A DNA stretch of 64,000 bases from Calliopsis andreniformis (taxonomy: Eukaryota > Arthropoda > Insecta > Hymenoptera > Andrenidae), in contig NW_027480543.1 in NCBI RefSeq assembly GCF_051401765.1, positions 806,001 to 870,000 on the forward strand, written 5' to 3'. How positions within the stretch are numbered: the first letter of the stretch is position 1; every line of letters starts with the position of its first letter. Below, piece by piece: positions 13,389 through 26,991 of the stretch. The position numbers and the translations under genes are program-made. The notes under the pieces are model-generated. The model saw only the letters and a list, made by a program, of their open reading frames with translations, was not told where the DNA came from and ran no database searches.

Positions 13389-13660
13389 GATTGAGGATTG
13401 AGGATTGAGGATTGAGGATTGAGGATTGAAGATTGAGGATCGAGGATTGAGGATTGAGGATTGAGCATTGAGGATTGAAGATTGAATATTGATGATTGAA
13501 GATTGAGGATTGAGGATTGAGGGTTGTGGATTGATGACGAGGACTGAGGGTTGAATATTGATGATTGAGGTCTGAGGATTGAGGATTGAGGATAGAAAAT
13601 TGAGGATTGAGGATTGAGGTTTGAGGATTGAGGATTGAGGATTGAAGATTGGATATTGAG

Positions 13661-14232
13661 GATTGAATATTGAGTATTGAGGATTGAAGATTGACGATTG
13701 AGGATTGAGGATTGAGGATTGAGGATTGAGGTTTGAGGATTGAGGATTGAAGATTGATGATTGAGTATTGATGATTGAATACTGAGGATTGAGGATTGAG
13801 GTTTGAGGATTGAGGACGAGGACTGACGGTAGAGGATTGAGGTTTGAGGATTGAGGATTGAGGACTGAGGACTGAGGATTGAGGATTGAGGATTAAGCAT
13901 TGAGGATTGAAGATTGAAGACTGGGGATTGAGGATTGATGATTGAGAATTAAGGATTGAAGATTGTGGATTGAGGATCTAGGATTGGAGATTGATTATTG
14001 AGGATTGAAGATTGAGGGTTGAGGATTGAGGATTGAGGATTGAGAATTGAGGATGAGGGTTGAGGTTTGAGGATTGTAGTTTGAGGACTGAGGACTGAGG
14101 ATTGAGGATTGAGAATTGAGGATTGAGGATGGAGGATCGAGGATTGAAAATTGAGTATTGAGGATTGAAGATTGAGGATTGAGGATTGACGATTGACGAT
14201 TGAGGATTGAAGATTGAGTATTGAGGATTGAA
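13661..14232 (+). repeat. Duplicated block, 844-bp offset, copy 2
   Basis: Partner of 12817-13388. I noticed no substitution in the central part. Confidence 0.8.
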
Positions 14233-17200
14233 GATTGAGGATTGAGGAATGAGGATTGAGGATTGAAGGTTGAGTATTGAGGATTGAAGATTGAGGATTG
14301 AGGATTGAGAATTGAGGATTGATGATTGAAGATTGTGTATTGAAGATAGAAGATTGAGGATTGAGGATTGAGGGTTGAGGATTGATGATCTAGGATTGGA
14401 GATTGATTATTGAGGATTGAAGATTGAGGATTGATGGCTGAGGATTGAGAGTTGAGAGTTGAGGATGAGGACTGAGGGTTGAGGATTGAGGTTTGAGAAA
14501 TGAGGATTGAGGATTGAGTATAGAGGATTGAAGATTGAGTATTGAGAATTGAGGATGAGGACATAGGGTTGAGAATTGAGGTTTGAGAAATGAGGATTGA
14601 GGATTGAGTACTGAGGATTGAAGATTGACGATTGAGGATTGAGGATCGAGGATTGAGGATTGAAGATTGAGGATTGGGTATTGAGGACTGAACATTGAGG
14701 ATTGAGGATTGAGGATTGAAGGTTGAATATTGATGAATGAAGTTTAACGATTGAGGATTGAGGGTTGTGGATTGAGGACGAGGACTGAGGGTTGAGTATT
14801 GATACTTGAGGTCTGAGGATTGAGGATTGAGGATTGCGAATTGAGGTTTGAAGATTGAAGATTGATGATTGGGTATTGAGGATTGTAGAATGAGGATTGA
14901 GAATTGAGAATCGAGGATGAGGTCTGAGGGTTGAGGATTGAGGTTTGAGAAATGAGGATGAAGGATGAGGGCTGAGGGTTGAGGATTGAAGTTTGAGGAC
15001 TGAGGACTGAGGATTGAGGATTGAGAATTGAGGATTGAGGATTGAGGATTGAGGATTGAAAATTGAGTATTGAGGATTGAAGATTGAGGATTGAGGATTG
15101 ACGATTGAGGATTGAGGATTGAAGATTGAGTATTGAGGATTGAAGGTTGAGGATTGAGGATTGAGGATTGAGGATTGAAAATTGAGAATTGAGGATTGAG
15201 GATGAGGGCTGAGGGTTGAGGGTTGTGGTTTGAGGACTGAGGACTGAGGATTGAGGATCGAGAGTTGAGGATTGAGGATTGAGGATTGAGGATTGAGTAT
15301 TGAGGATTGAGGATTGATGATTGAGGGTTGAAGATTGAATATTGAGGATTGAGAATTGAGGATTGAGTGTTGAGGATTGAAGATTGAGGATTGGGTATTG
15401 AGGACTGAAGAATGAGGATCGAGGATTGAGGATTGAGGATTCAGGATTGAAGATTGAGTGCTGAGGATTGAAGGTTGACGATTGAGGATTGAGGATTGAG
15501 GATTGAGGATTGAGGATTGAGTATTGAGGATTGAAGATTGAGTATTGAGAATTGAGGAGTGAGGATTGAGGATTGAGGATTGAGGATTGAGGATTGAATA
15601 TTGAGTATTGAGGATTGAAGATTGACGATTGAGGATTGAGGATTGAGGATTGAGGATTGAGGATTGAGGATTGAGGATTGAATATTGATGATTGAGGATT
15701 GATGATTGAATACTGAGGATTGAGGATTGAGGTTTCAGGATTGAGGACGAGGACTGACTGTAGAGGATTGAGGTTTGAGGATTGAGGATTGAGGACTGAG
15801 GACTGAGGATTGAGGATTGAGGATTAAGCATTGAGGATTGAAGATTGAAGACTGGGGATTGAGGATTGATGATTGAGAATTAAGGATTGAAGATTGTGGA
15901 TTGAGGATCTAGGATTGGAGATTGATTATTGAGGATTGAAGATTGAGGGTTGAGGATTGAGGATTGAGGATTGAGAATTGAGGATGAGGGCTGAGGGTTG
16001 AGGATTGTAGTTTGAGGACTGAGGACTGAGGATTTAGGATTGAGAATTGAGGATTAAGGATGGAGGATTGAGGATTGAAAATTGAGTATTGAGGATTGAA
16101 GATTGAGGATTGAGGATTGACGATTGACGATTGTGGATTGAAGATTGATATTGAGGATTGAGGATTGAGTACTGAGGATTGAAGATTGACGATTGAGGAT
16201 TGAGGATCGAGGATTGAGGATTGAAGATTGAGGATTGGGTATTGAGGACTTAACATTGAGGATTGAGGATTGAGGATTGAAGGTTGAATAATGATGAATG
16301 AAGATTAACTATTGAGGATTGAGGGTTGTGGATTGAGGACGAGTACTGAGGGTTGAATATTGATGATTGAGGTCTGAGGATTGAGGATTGAGGATTGAAA
16401 ATTGAGGATCGGGGATTGAGGAATGAGGATTGAGGATTGAAGATTGAGTATTGAGGATTGAAGATTGAGGATTGAGGATTGAGGATTGAGGATTGATGAT
16501 TGAAGATTGTGTATTGAAGATTGAAGATTGAGGATTGAGGATTGAGGGTTGAGGATCGATGATCTAGGATTGGAGATTGATTATTGAGGATTGAAGATTG
16601 AGGATTGATGATTGAGGATTGAGAGTTGAGAGTCGAGGATGAGGACTGAGGTTTGAGGATTGAGGTTTGAGAAATGAGGATTGAGGATTGAGTATTGAGG
16701 ATTGAAGATTGAGTATTGAGAATTGAGGAGTGAGGATTGAGGATTGAGGATTGAGGATTGAGGATTGAATATTGAGTAGTGAGGATTGAAGATTGACGAT
16801 TGAGGATTGAGGATTGAGGGTTGAGGATTGAGGATTGAGGATTGAGGATTGAAGATTGAGGATTGGGTATTGAGGACTGAACATTGAGGATTGAGGATTG
16901 AGGATTGAAGGTTGAATATTGATGAATGAAGATTAACGATTGAGGATTGAGGGTTGTGGATTGAGGACGAGGACTGAGGGTTGAGTATTGATACTTGAGG
17001 TCTGAGGATTAAGGATTGAGGATTGCGAATTGAGGATTGAAGATTGAAGATTGAGGATTGGGTATTGAGGATTGTAGAATGAGGATTGAGGATTGAGGAT
17101 TGAGGATTGAGTATTGAAAACTGAGTATTGAGGATTGAAGATTGAGGATTGAGGATTGAGGATTGAGGATTGAGGATTGAGGATTGAGGATTGAGGATTG

Positions 17201-18394
17201 AGGGTTGAGGATCTAGAATTGGAGATTGATTATTGTGGATTGAAGATTGGGGATTGAGGATTAAGTGTTGAGGATCTAGGATTGGAGATTGATTATTGAG
17301 GATTGAAGATTGAATATTGATGATTGAAGATTGAGGATTGAGGATTGAGGGTTGTGGATTGAGGACGAGGACTGACGGTTGAATATTGATGATTGAGGTC
17401 TGAGGATTGAGGATTGAGGATAGAAAATTGAGGATTGATGATTGAGGATTTAGGATTGAGGATTGAGGATTGAGGGTTGAGGATTGATGATCTAGGATTG
17501 GAGATTGATTATTGAGGATTGAAGATTGAGGATTGATGATTGAGGATTGAGAATTGAGAGTTGAGGATGAGGACTGAGGGTTGAGGATTGAGTTTTGAGA
17601 AATGAGGATTGAGGATTGAGTATGGAGGATTGAAGATTGAGTATTGAGAATTGAGGATTGAGGATTGATGATTGAGGATTGAGGATTGAGGATTGAAGAT
17701 TGAGTATTGAGGATTGAAGATTGACGATTGAGGATTGAGGATTGAGGATTGAGGATTGAGGATTGAGGATTGAAGATTGAGGATTGAGGACTGAAGAATG
17801 AGGATCGAGGATTGAGGATTGAGGATTGAGGATTGAAGATTGAGTACTGAGGATTGAAGATTGACGATTGAGGATTGAGGATTGAGGATTGAGGATTGAA
17901 GATTGAGGATTGGGTATTGAGGACTGAACATTGAGGATTGAGGATTGAGGATTGAAAGCTGAATATTGATGAATGAAGATTAACTATTGAGGATTGAGGG
18001 TTGTGGACTGAGGACGAGTACTGAGGGTTGAATATTGATGATTGAGGTCTGAGGATTGAGGATTGAGGATTGAAAATTGAGGATCGGGGATTGAGGAATG
18101 AGGATTGTGGATTGAAGATTGAGTATTGAGGATTGAAGGTTGAGGATTGAGGATTGAGGATTGAGGATTGATGATTGAAGATTGTGTATTGAAGATTGAA
18201 GATTGAGGATTGAGGATTGAGGATTGAGGATTGAGGATTCAGGATTGATAATTGAGGATTGGGGATTGATGATTGACGGTTGAGTATTGAGTATTGAGGA
18301 TTGAGAATTGAGGATAGAGGATTGAAATTGAGTATTGAGGATTGAATATTGAGGATTGAGATTTGATTATTGAATATTGTGGATTGAGTATTGA

Positions 18395-18412
18395 ACCATG
18401 AGAGTTCAGGAT
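18395..18412 (+). repeat. Hairpin relic, type B, EcoRI site lost
   Basis: Left arm ACCATGA; the core is GAGTTC (18402-18407), so EcoRI would not cut. Confidence 0.85.
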
Positions 18413-18460
18413 ATTCTATTGAGTATTGAGAATTGAGGATTGATAGTTGAGTATTGAGGA

Positions 18461-18484
18461 TTCATGGCTGAGGGTTGTGTGTTG
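18461..18484 (+). repeat. TTCATGG landmark
   Basis: 59 bp after the mutated GAGTTC at 18402; followed by GATATTGAGGG. Confidence 0.85.
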
Positions 18485-20893
18485 GATATTGAGGGTTGAG
18501 GATTGAGGATTGAAGATTGAAAATTGAGGATCGGGGATTGAGGAATGAGGATTGAGGATTGAAGATTGAGTATTGAGGATTGAAGATTGAGGATTGAGGA
18601 TTGAGGATTGAGGAGTGAAGATTGAGGATTGGGTATTGAGGACTGAACATTGAGGATTGAGGATTGAGGATTGAAGGTTGAATATTGATGAATGAAGATT
18701 AACGATTGAGGATTGAGGGTTGTGGATTGAGGACGAGTACTGAGGGTTGAATATTGATGATTGAGGTCTGAGGATTGAGGATTGAGGATTGAGGATTGAA
18801 GATTGAGGGTTGAGGATTGAGGATTGAGGATTGAGAATTGAGCATGAGGGCTGAGGGTTGAGGATTGTAGTTTGAGGACTGAGGACTGAGGATTGAGGAT
18901 TGAGAATTGAGGATTGAGGATGGAGGATTGAGGATTGAAAATTGAGTATTGAGGATTGAAGATTGAGGATTGAGGATTGACGATTGAGGATTGAGGATTG
19001 AAGATTGAGTATTGAGGATTGAAGATTGAGGATTAAGTATTGAGGATTGAGGATTGAGGATTGAAGATTGAGGATCGAGGATTGAGGATTGAGGATTGAG
19101 CATTGAGGATTGAAGATTGAATATTGATGATTGAAGATTGAGGATTGAGGATTGAGGGTTGTGGATTGAGGACGAGGACTGAGGGTTGAATATTGATGAT
19201 TGAGGTCTGGGGATTGAGGACTGAGGATTGAAAATTGAGGATTGAGGATTGAGGATTGAGGATTGAGGATTGAGGATTGAAGATTGGATATTGAGGATTG
19301 AAGATTGAGGATTGAGGATTGAGGATTGAGAATTGAGGATGAGGACATAGGGTTGAGAATTGAGGTTTGAGAAATGAGGATTGAGGATTGAGTACTGAGG
19401 ATTGAAGATTGACGATTGAGGATTGAGGATCGAGGATTGAGGATTGAAGATTGAGGATTGGGTATTGAGGACTGAACATTGAGGATTGAGGATTGAGGAT
19501 TGAAGGTTGAATAATGATGAATGAAGATTAACTATTGAGGATTGAGGGCTGTGGATTGAGGACGAGTACTGAGGGTTGAATATTGATGATTGAGGTCTGA
19601 GGATTGAGGATTGAGGATTGAAAATTGAGGATCAGGGATTGAGGAATGAGGATTGAGGATTGAAGATTGAGTATTGAGGATTGAAGATTGAGGATTGAGG
19701 ATTGAGGATTGAGGATTGATGATTGAAGATTGTGTATTGAAGATAGAAGATTGAGGATTGAGGATTGAGGGTTGAGGATTGATGATCTAGGATTGGAGAT
19801 TGATTATTGAGGATTGAAGATTGAGGATTGATGGCTGAGGATTGAGAGTTGAGAGTTGAGGATGAGGACTGAGGGTTGAGGATTGAGGTTTGAGAAATGA
19901 GGATTGAGGATTGAGTATAGAGGATTGAAGATTGAGTATTGAGAATTGAGGAGTGAGGATTGAGGATTGAGGATTGAGGATTGAAGATTGAGTATTGAGG
20001 ATTGAAGATTGACGATTGAGGATTGAGGATTGAGGATTGAGGATTGAGGATTGAGGATTGAAGATTGAGGATTGGGTATTGAGGACTGAACATTGAGGAT
20101 TGAGGATTGAGGATTGAAGGTTGAATATTGATGAATGAAGTTTAACGATTGAGGATTGAGGGTTGTGGATTGAGGACGAGGACTGAGGGTTGAGTATTGA
20201 TACTTGAGGTCTGAGGATTGAGGATTGAGGATTGCGAATTGAGGATTGAAGATTGAAGATTGATGATTGGGTATTGAGGATTGTAGAATGAGGATTGAGA
20301 ATTGAGAATCGAGGATGAGGTCTGAGGGTTGAGGATTGAGGTTTGAGAAATGAGGATGAAGGATGAGGGCTGAGGGTTGAGGATTGAAGTTTGAGGACTG
20401 AGGACTGAGGATTGAGGATTGAGAATTGAGGATTGAGGATTGAGGATTGAGGATTGAAAATTGAGTATTGAGGATTGAAGATTGAGGATTGAGGATTGAC
20501 GATTGAGGATTGAGGATTGAAGATTGAGTATTGAGGATTGAAGGTTGAGGATTGAGGATTGAGGATTGAGGATTGAAAATTGAGAATTGAGGATTGAGGA
20601 TGAGGGCTGAGGGTTGAGGGTTGTGGTTTGAGGACTGAGGACTGAGGATTGAGGATCGAGAGTTGAGGATTGAGGATTGAGGATTGAGGATTGAGGATTG
20701 AGGATTGATGAATGAGTATTGAAGATTGAAGATTGGGTATCGAGGATTGAAGAATGAGGATTGAGGATTGATGATTGAGGATTGAAGATTGAGGATCTAG
20801 GATTGGAGATTGATTATTGAGGATTGAAGATTGAGGATTGACGATTGAGGATTGAGAATTGAGAATTGAGGATGAGGACTGAGGGTTGAGGAT

Positions 20894-22091
20894 TGAGGAT
20901 TGAGGATTGAGGATTGAGGATTGAGGATTGAAAATTGAGTATTGAGGATTGAAGATTGAGGATTGAGGATTGACGATTGAGGATTGAGGATCGAAGATTG
21001 AGTATTGAGGATTGAAGGTTGAGGATTGAGGATTGAGGATTGAGGATTGAGGACTGAAGATTGAGAATTGAGAATTGAGGATGAGGGCTGAGGGTTGAGG
21101 ATTGTGTTTTGAGGACTGAGGACTGAGGATTGAGGATCGAGAGTTGAGGATTGAGGATTGAGGATTGAGGATTGAGGATTGAGAATTGAGGATTGATGAT
21201 TGAGGGTTGAAGATTGAATATTGAGGATTGAAGATTGAGTATTGATGATTAAGGATTGAGGATGGAGGATGAGGGCTGAGGGTTGAGGATTGAGGCTTGA
21301 GGACTGAGGACTGAGGATTGAGGATTGAGAATTGAGGATTGAGGGTTGAGGATTGAAGATTGGGGATTGAGGATTGAGGGTTGAAGATTGAACATTGAGG
21401 ATTGAAGATTGAGGATTGATGATTAAGGATTGAGGATGGAGGATGAGGGCTGAGGGTTGAGGATTGAAGTTTGAGGACTGAGGACTGAGGATTGAGGATT
21501 GAGAATTGAGGATTGAGGATTGAGGACTGAGGATTGAAAATTGAGTATTGAGGATTGAAGATTGAGGATTGAGGATTGACGATTGAGGTTTGAGGATTGA
21601 AGATTGAGTATTGAGGATTGAAGATTGAGGATTGAGGATTGAGGATTGAGGATTGAGGATTGAAGATTGAAGATTGAGGATTGAGGATTGACGATTGAGC
21701 ATTGAGGATTGAAGATTGAGTATTCAGGATTGAAGATTGAGGATTGAGGATTGAGGATTGAGGATTGAGGATTGAGGATTGAGGATTGAAGATTGAGGAT
21801 TGAGGATTGAGGATTGAGGATTGAGCATTGAGGATTGAAGATTGAATATTGATGATTGAAGATTGAGGATTGAGGATTGAGGTTTGTGGATTGAAGATTG
21901 AGGTTTGGGGATTGAGGATTGGCGATTGAGGATTGAGTATTGAGAATTGAGGATTGATGGTTGAGAATTGAGGATTCATGGCTGAGGGTTGTGTGTTGAA
22001 TATTGAGGGTTGAGGATTAAGGATTGAGGATTGAGGATTGAGGATTGAAGATTGAGTATTGATGATTGAATATTGAGGATTGAGTATTGAG
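20894..22091 (+). repeat. Long-range duplicated block, 17294-bp offset, copy 2
   Basis: Partner of 3600-4797. Its right end coincides with the left end of the 5336-bp-offset block at about 22088, so the sequence switches source at this point. Confidence 0.75.
21975..21998 (+). repeat. TTCATGG landmark
   Basis: No hairpin upstream; belongs to the block copied from the 4.7 kb region. Confidence 0.85.
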
Positions 22092-23730
22092 GATTGAGGA
22101 TTGAATATTGAGTAGTGAGGATTGAAGATTGACGATTGAGGATTGAGGATTGAGGGTTGAGGATTGAGGATTGAGGATTGAGGATTGAAGATTGAGGATT
22201 GGGTATTGAGGACTGAACATTGAGGATTGAGGATTGAGGATTGAAGGTTGAATATTGATGAATGAAGATTAACGATTGAGGATTGAGGGTTGTGGATTGA
22301 GGACGAGGACTGAGGGTTGAGTATTGATACTTGAGGTCTGAGGATTAAGGATTGAGGATTGCGAATTGAGGATTGAAGATTGAAGATTGAGGATTGGGTA
22401 TTGAGGATTGTAGAATGAGGATTGAGGATTGAGGATTGAGGATTGAGTATTGAAAACTGAGTATTGAGGATTGAAGATTGAGGATTGAGGATTGAGGATT
22501 GAGGATTGAGGATTGAGGATTGAGGATTGAGGATTGAGGGTTGAGGATCTAGAATTGGAGATTGATTATTGTGGATTGAAGATTGGGGATTGAGGATTAA
22601 GTGTTGAGGATCTAGGATTGGAGATTGATTATTGAGGATTGAAGATTGAATATTGATGATTGAAGATTGAGGATTGAGGATTGAGGGTTGTGGATTGAGG
22701 ACGAGGACTGACGGTTGAATATTGATGATTGAGGTCTGAGGATTGAGGATTGAGGATTGAAAATTGAGGATTGATGATTGAGGATTTAGGATTGAGGATT
22801 GAGGATTGAGGGTTGAGGATTGATGATCTAGGATTGGAGATTGATTATTGAGGATTGAAGATTGAGGATTGATGATTGAGGATTGAGAATTGAGAGTTGA
22901 GGATGAGGACTGAGGGTTGAGGATTGAGTTTTGAGAAATGAGGATTGAGGATTGAGTATGGAGGATTGAAGATTGAGTATTGAGAATTGAGGATTGAGGA
23001 TTGATGATTGAGGATTGAGGATTGAGGATTGAAGATTGAGTATTGAGGATTGAAGATTGACGATTGAGGATTGAGGATTGAGGATTGAGGATTGAGGATT
23101 GAGGATTGAAGATTGAGGATTGAGGACTGAAGAATGAGGATCGAGGATTGAGGATTGAGGATTGAGGATTGAAGATTGAGTACTGAGGATTGAAGATTGA
23201 CGATTGAGGATTGAGGATTGAGGATTGAGGATTGAAGATTGAGGATTGGGTATTGAGGACTGAACATTGAGGATTGAGGATTGAGGATTGAAAGCTGAAT
23301 ATTGATGAATGAAGATTAACTATTGAGGATTGAGGGTTGTGGACTGAGGACGAGTACTGAGGGTTGAATATTGATGATTGAGGTCTGAGGATTGAGGATT
23401 GAGGATTGAAAATTGAGGATCGGGGATTGAGGAATGAGGATTGTGGATTGAAGATTGAGTATTGAGGATTGAAGGTTGAGGATTGAGGATTGAGGATTGA
23501 GGATTGATGATTGAAGATTGTGTATTGAAGATTGAAGATTGAGGATTGAGGATTGAGGATTGAGGATTGAGGATTCAGGATTGATAATTGAGGATTGGGG
23601 ATTGATGATTGACGGTTGAGTATTGAGTATTGAGGATTGAGAATTGAGGATAGAGGATTGAAATTGAGTATTGAGGATTGAATATTGAGGATTGAGATTT
23701 GATTATTGAATATTGTGGATTGAGTATTGA

Positions 23731-23748
23731 ACCATGAGAGTTCAGGAT
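23731..23748 (+). repeat. Hairpin relic, type B, EcoRI site lost
   Basis: Same ACCATGA arm and GAGTTC core as 18395, exactly 5336 bp away. Confidence 0.85.
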
Positions 23749-23796
23749 ATTCTATTGAGTATTGAGAATTGAGGATTGATAGTTGAGTATTGAGGA

Positions 23797-23820
23797 TTCA
23801 TGGCTGAGGGTTGTGTGTTG
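23797..23820 (+). repeat. TTCATGG landmark
   Basis: 59 bp after the mutated GAGTTC at 23738. Confidence 0.85.
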
Positions 23821-26800
23821 GATATTGAGGGTTGAGGATTGAGGATTGAAGATTGAAAATTGAGGATCGGGGATTGAGGAATGAGGATTGAGGATTGAAG
23901 ATTGAGTATTGAGGATTGAAGATTGAGGATTGAGGATTGAGGATTGAGGAGTGAAGATTGAGGATTGGGTATTGAGGACTGAACATTGAGGATTGAGGAT
24001 TGAGGATTGAAGGTTGAATATTGATGAATGAAGATTAACGATTGAGGATTGAGGGTTGTGGATTGAGGACGAGTACTGAGGGTTGAATATTGATGATTGA
24101 GGTCTGAGGATTGAGGATTGAGGATTGAGGATTGAAGATTGAGGGTTGAGGATTGAGGATTGAGGATTGAGAATTGAGCATGAGGGCTGAGGGTTGAGGA
24201 TTGTAGTTTGAGGACTGAGGACTGAGGATTGAGGATTGAGAATTGAGGATTGAGGATGGAGGATTGAGGATTGAAAATTGAGTATTGAGGATTGAAGATT
24301 GAGGATTGAGGATTGACGATTGAGGATTGAGGATTGAAGATTGAGTATTGAGGATTGAAGATTGAGGATTAAGTATTGAGGATTGAGGATTGAGGATTGA
24401 AGATTGAGGATCGAGGGTTGAGGATTGAGGATTGAGCATTGAGGATTGAAGATTGAATATTGATGATTGAAGATTGAGGATTGAGGATTGAGGGTTGTGG
24501 ATTGAGGACGAGGACTGAGGGTTGAATATTGATGATTGAGGTCTGGGGATTGAGGACTGAGGATTGAAAATTGAGGATTGAGGATTGAGGATTGAGGATT
24601 GAGGATTGAGGATTGAAGATTGGATATTGAGGATTGAAGATTGAGGATTGAGGATTGAGGATTGAGAATTGAGGATGAGGACATAGGGTTGAGAATTGAG
24701 GTTTGAGAAATGAGGATTGAGGATTGAGTACTGAGGATTGAAGATTGACGATTGAGGATTGAGGATCGAGGATTGAGGATTGAAGATTGAGGATTGGGTA
24801 TTGAGGACTGAACATTGAGGATTGAGGATTGAGGATTGAAGGTTGAATAATGATGAATGAAGATTAACTATTGAGGATTGAGGGCTGTGGATTGAGGACG
24901 AGTACTGAGGGTTGAATATTGATGATTGAGGTCTGAGGATTGAGGATTGAGGATTGATAATTGAGGATCAGGGATTGAGGAATGAGGATTGAGGATTGAA
25001 GATTGAGTATTGAGGATTGAAGATTGAGGATTGAGGATTGAGGATTGAGGATTGATGATTGAAGATTGTGTATTGAAGATAGAAGATTGAGGATTGAGGA
25101 TTGAGGGTTGAGGATTGATGATCTAGGATTGGAGATTGATTATTGAGGATTGAAGATTGAGGATTGATGGCTGAGGATTGAGAGTTGAGAGTTGAGGATG
25201 AGGACTGAGGGTTGAGGATTGAGGTTTGAGAAATGAGGATTGAGGATTGAGTATAGAGGATTGAAGATTGAGTATTGAGAATTGAGGAGTGAGGATTGAG
25301 GATTGAGGATTGAGGATTGAAGATTGAGTATTGAGGATTGAAGATTGACGATTGAGGATTGAGGATTGAGGATTGAGGATTGAGGATTGAGGATTGAAGA
25401 TTGAGGATTGGGTATTGAGGACTGAACATTGAGGATTGAGGATTGAGGATTGAAGGTTGAATATTGATGAATGAAGTTTAACGATTGAGGATTGAGGGTT
25501 GTGGATTGAGGACGAGGACTGAGGGTTGAGTATTGATACTTGAGGTCTGAGGATTGAGGATTGAGGATTGCGAATTGAGGATTGAAGATTGAAGATTGAT
25601 GATTGGGTATTGAGGATTGTAGAATGAGGATTGAGAATTGAGAATCGAGGATGAGGTCTGAGGGTTGAGGATTGAGGTTTGAGAAATGAGGATGAAGGAT
25701 GAGGGCTGAGGGTTGAGGATTGAAGTTTGAGGACTGAGGACTGAGGATTGAGGATTGAGAATTGAGGATTGAGGATTGAGGATTGAGGATTGAAAATTGA
25801 GTATTGAGGATTGAAGATTGAGGATTGAGGATTGACGATTGAGGATTGAGGATTGAAGATTGAGTATTGAGGATTGAAGGTTGAGGATTGAGGATTGAGG
25901 ATTGAGGATTGAAAATTGAGAATTGAGGATTGAGGATGAGGGCTGAGGGTTGAGGGTTGTGGTTTGAGGACTGAGGACTGAGGATTGAGGATCGAGAGTT
26001 GAGGATTGAGGATTGAGGATTGAGGATTGAGAATTGAGGATGAGGGCTGAGGGTTGAGGATTGTAGTTTGAGGACTGAGGACTGAGGATTGAGGATTGAG
26101 AATTGAGGATTGAGGAAGGAGGATTGAGGATTGAAAAGTGAGTATTGAGGATTGAAGATTGAGGATTGAGGATTGACGATTGAGGATTGAGGATTGAAGA
26201 TTGAGTATTGAGGATTGAAGATTGAGGATTGAGGATTGAGGATTGAGGATTGAGGATTGAAGATTGAGGATCGAGGATTGAGGATTGAGGATTGAGCATT
26301 GAGGATTGAAGATTGAATATTGATGATTGAAGATTGAGGATTGAGGATTGAGGGTTGTGGATTGAGGACGAGGACTGACGGTTGAATATTGATGATTGAG
26401 GTCTGAGGATTGAGGATTGAGGATTGAAAATTGAGGATTGATGATTGAGGATTGAGGATTGAGGTTTGAGGATTGGAGATTGGATATTGAGGATTGAAGA
26501 TTGAGGATTGAGGATTGAGGATTGAGAATTGAGAATGAGGACAGAGGGTTGAGAATTGAGGTTTGAGAAATGAGGATTGAGGATTGAGGATCGAGGATTG
26601 AGGGTTGAGCATTGATGATCTAGGATTGGAGATTGATTATTGAGGATTGAAGATTGAGGATTGATGATTGAGGATTGAGAATTGAGAGTTGAGGATGAGG
26701 ACTGAGGGCTGAGGATTGAGGTTTGAGAAATGAGGATTGAGGATTGAGTATTGAGGGTTGAAGATTGAGTATTGAGAATTGAGGAGTGAGGATTGAGGAT

Positions 26801-26901
26801 TGAGGATTGAGGATTGAGGATTGAAGATTGAGTATTGAGGATTGAAGATTGACGATTGAGGATTGAGATTTGATTATTGAATATTGTGGATTGAGTATTG
26901 A

Positions 26902-26919
26902 ACCATGAGAATTCAGGAC
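26902..26919 (+). repeat. EcoRI hairpin relic, type B
   Basis: Left arm ACCATGA; right arm altered to TCAGGAC; GAATTC at 26909-26914. Confidence 0.85.
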
Positions 26920-26967
26920 ATTCTATTGAGTATTGAGAATTGAGGATTGATAGTTGAGTATTGAGGA

Positions 26968-26991
26968 TTCATGGCTGAGGGTTGTGTGTTG
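26968..26991 (+). repeat. TTCATGG landmark
   Basis: 59 bp after the GAATTC at 26909. Confidence 0.85.

Larger units (their letters stand above)
9765..18394 (+). repeat. Landmark-free heptamer stretch
   Basis: No hairpin and no TTCATGG marker (last copy 9813-9836) was found until 18395. The stretch is otherwise ordinary heptamer repeat. It includes the longest perfect run noticed (10 exact units, 11640-11709) and the 844-bp-offset duplication. No coding or RNA signal was seen. Confidence 0.7.
16752..20694 (+). repeat. Major higher-order repeat, 5336-bp offset, copy 1
   Basis: The largest duplication, about 3.94 kb, matched base for base to 22088-26030 with a constant 5336-bp offset and therefore no net indel. 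It carries the GAGTTC-mutated hairpin (18395) and a TTCATGG marker (18461). Only a handful of substitutions were seen, for example near 17430, 19082 and 19621. Confidence 0.9.
22800..23940 (+). repeat. Block related to 29530-30680
   Basis: The offset is 6728 bp on the left and 6742 bp at the hairpin, so the partner has gained two 7-bp units. This segment lies inside the major 5336-bp copy 2, so three versions exist in the window (near 17.5, 22.8 and 29.5 kb). Confidence 0.75.
22088..26030 (+). repeat. Major higher-order repeat, 5336-bp offset, copy 2
   Basis: Partner of 16752-20694. It shares the EcoRI-destroying change GAGTTC (23738-23743), which shows that the mutation came before the duplication. 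Differences include GAGGGTTG near 24417 and GATTGATAATTG near 24955. Confidence 0.9.

Noticed and set aside
19787..21979. 730-codon open frame on the - strand, the longest of many similar ones
   Set aside because: It is pure heptapeptide repeat with no domain, overlaps other open frames in the same strand, begins at the ATG created by a GATTGGAGATTGATTATTG variant segment, and crosses a duplication junction. All three - frames are open by construction of the repeat.
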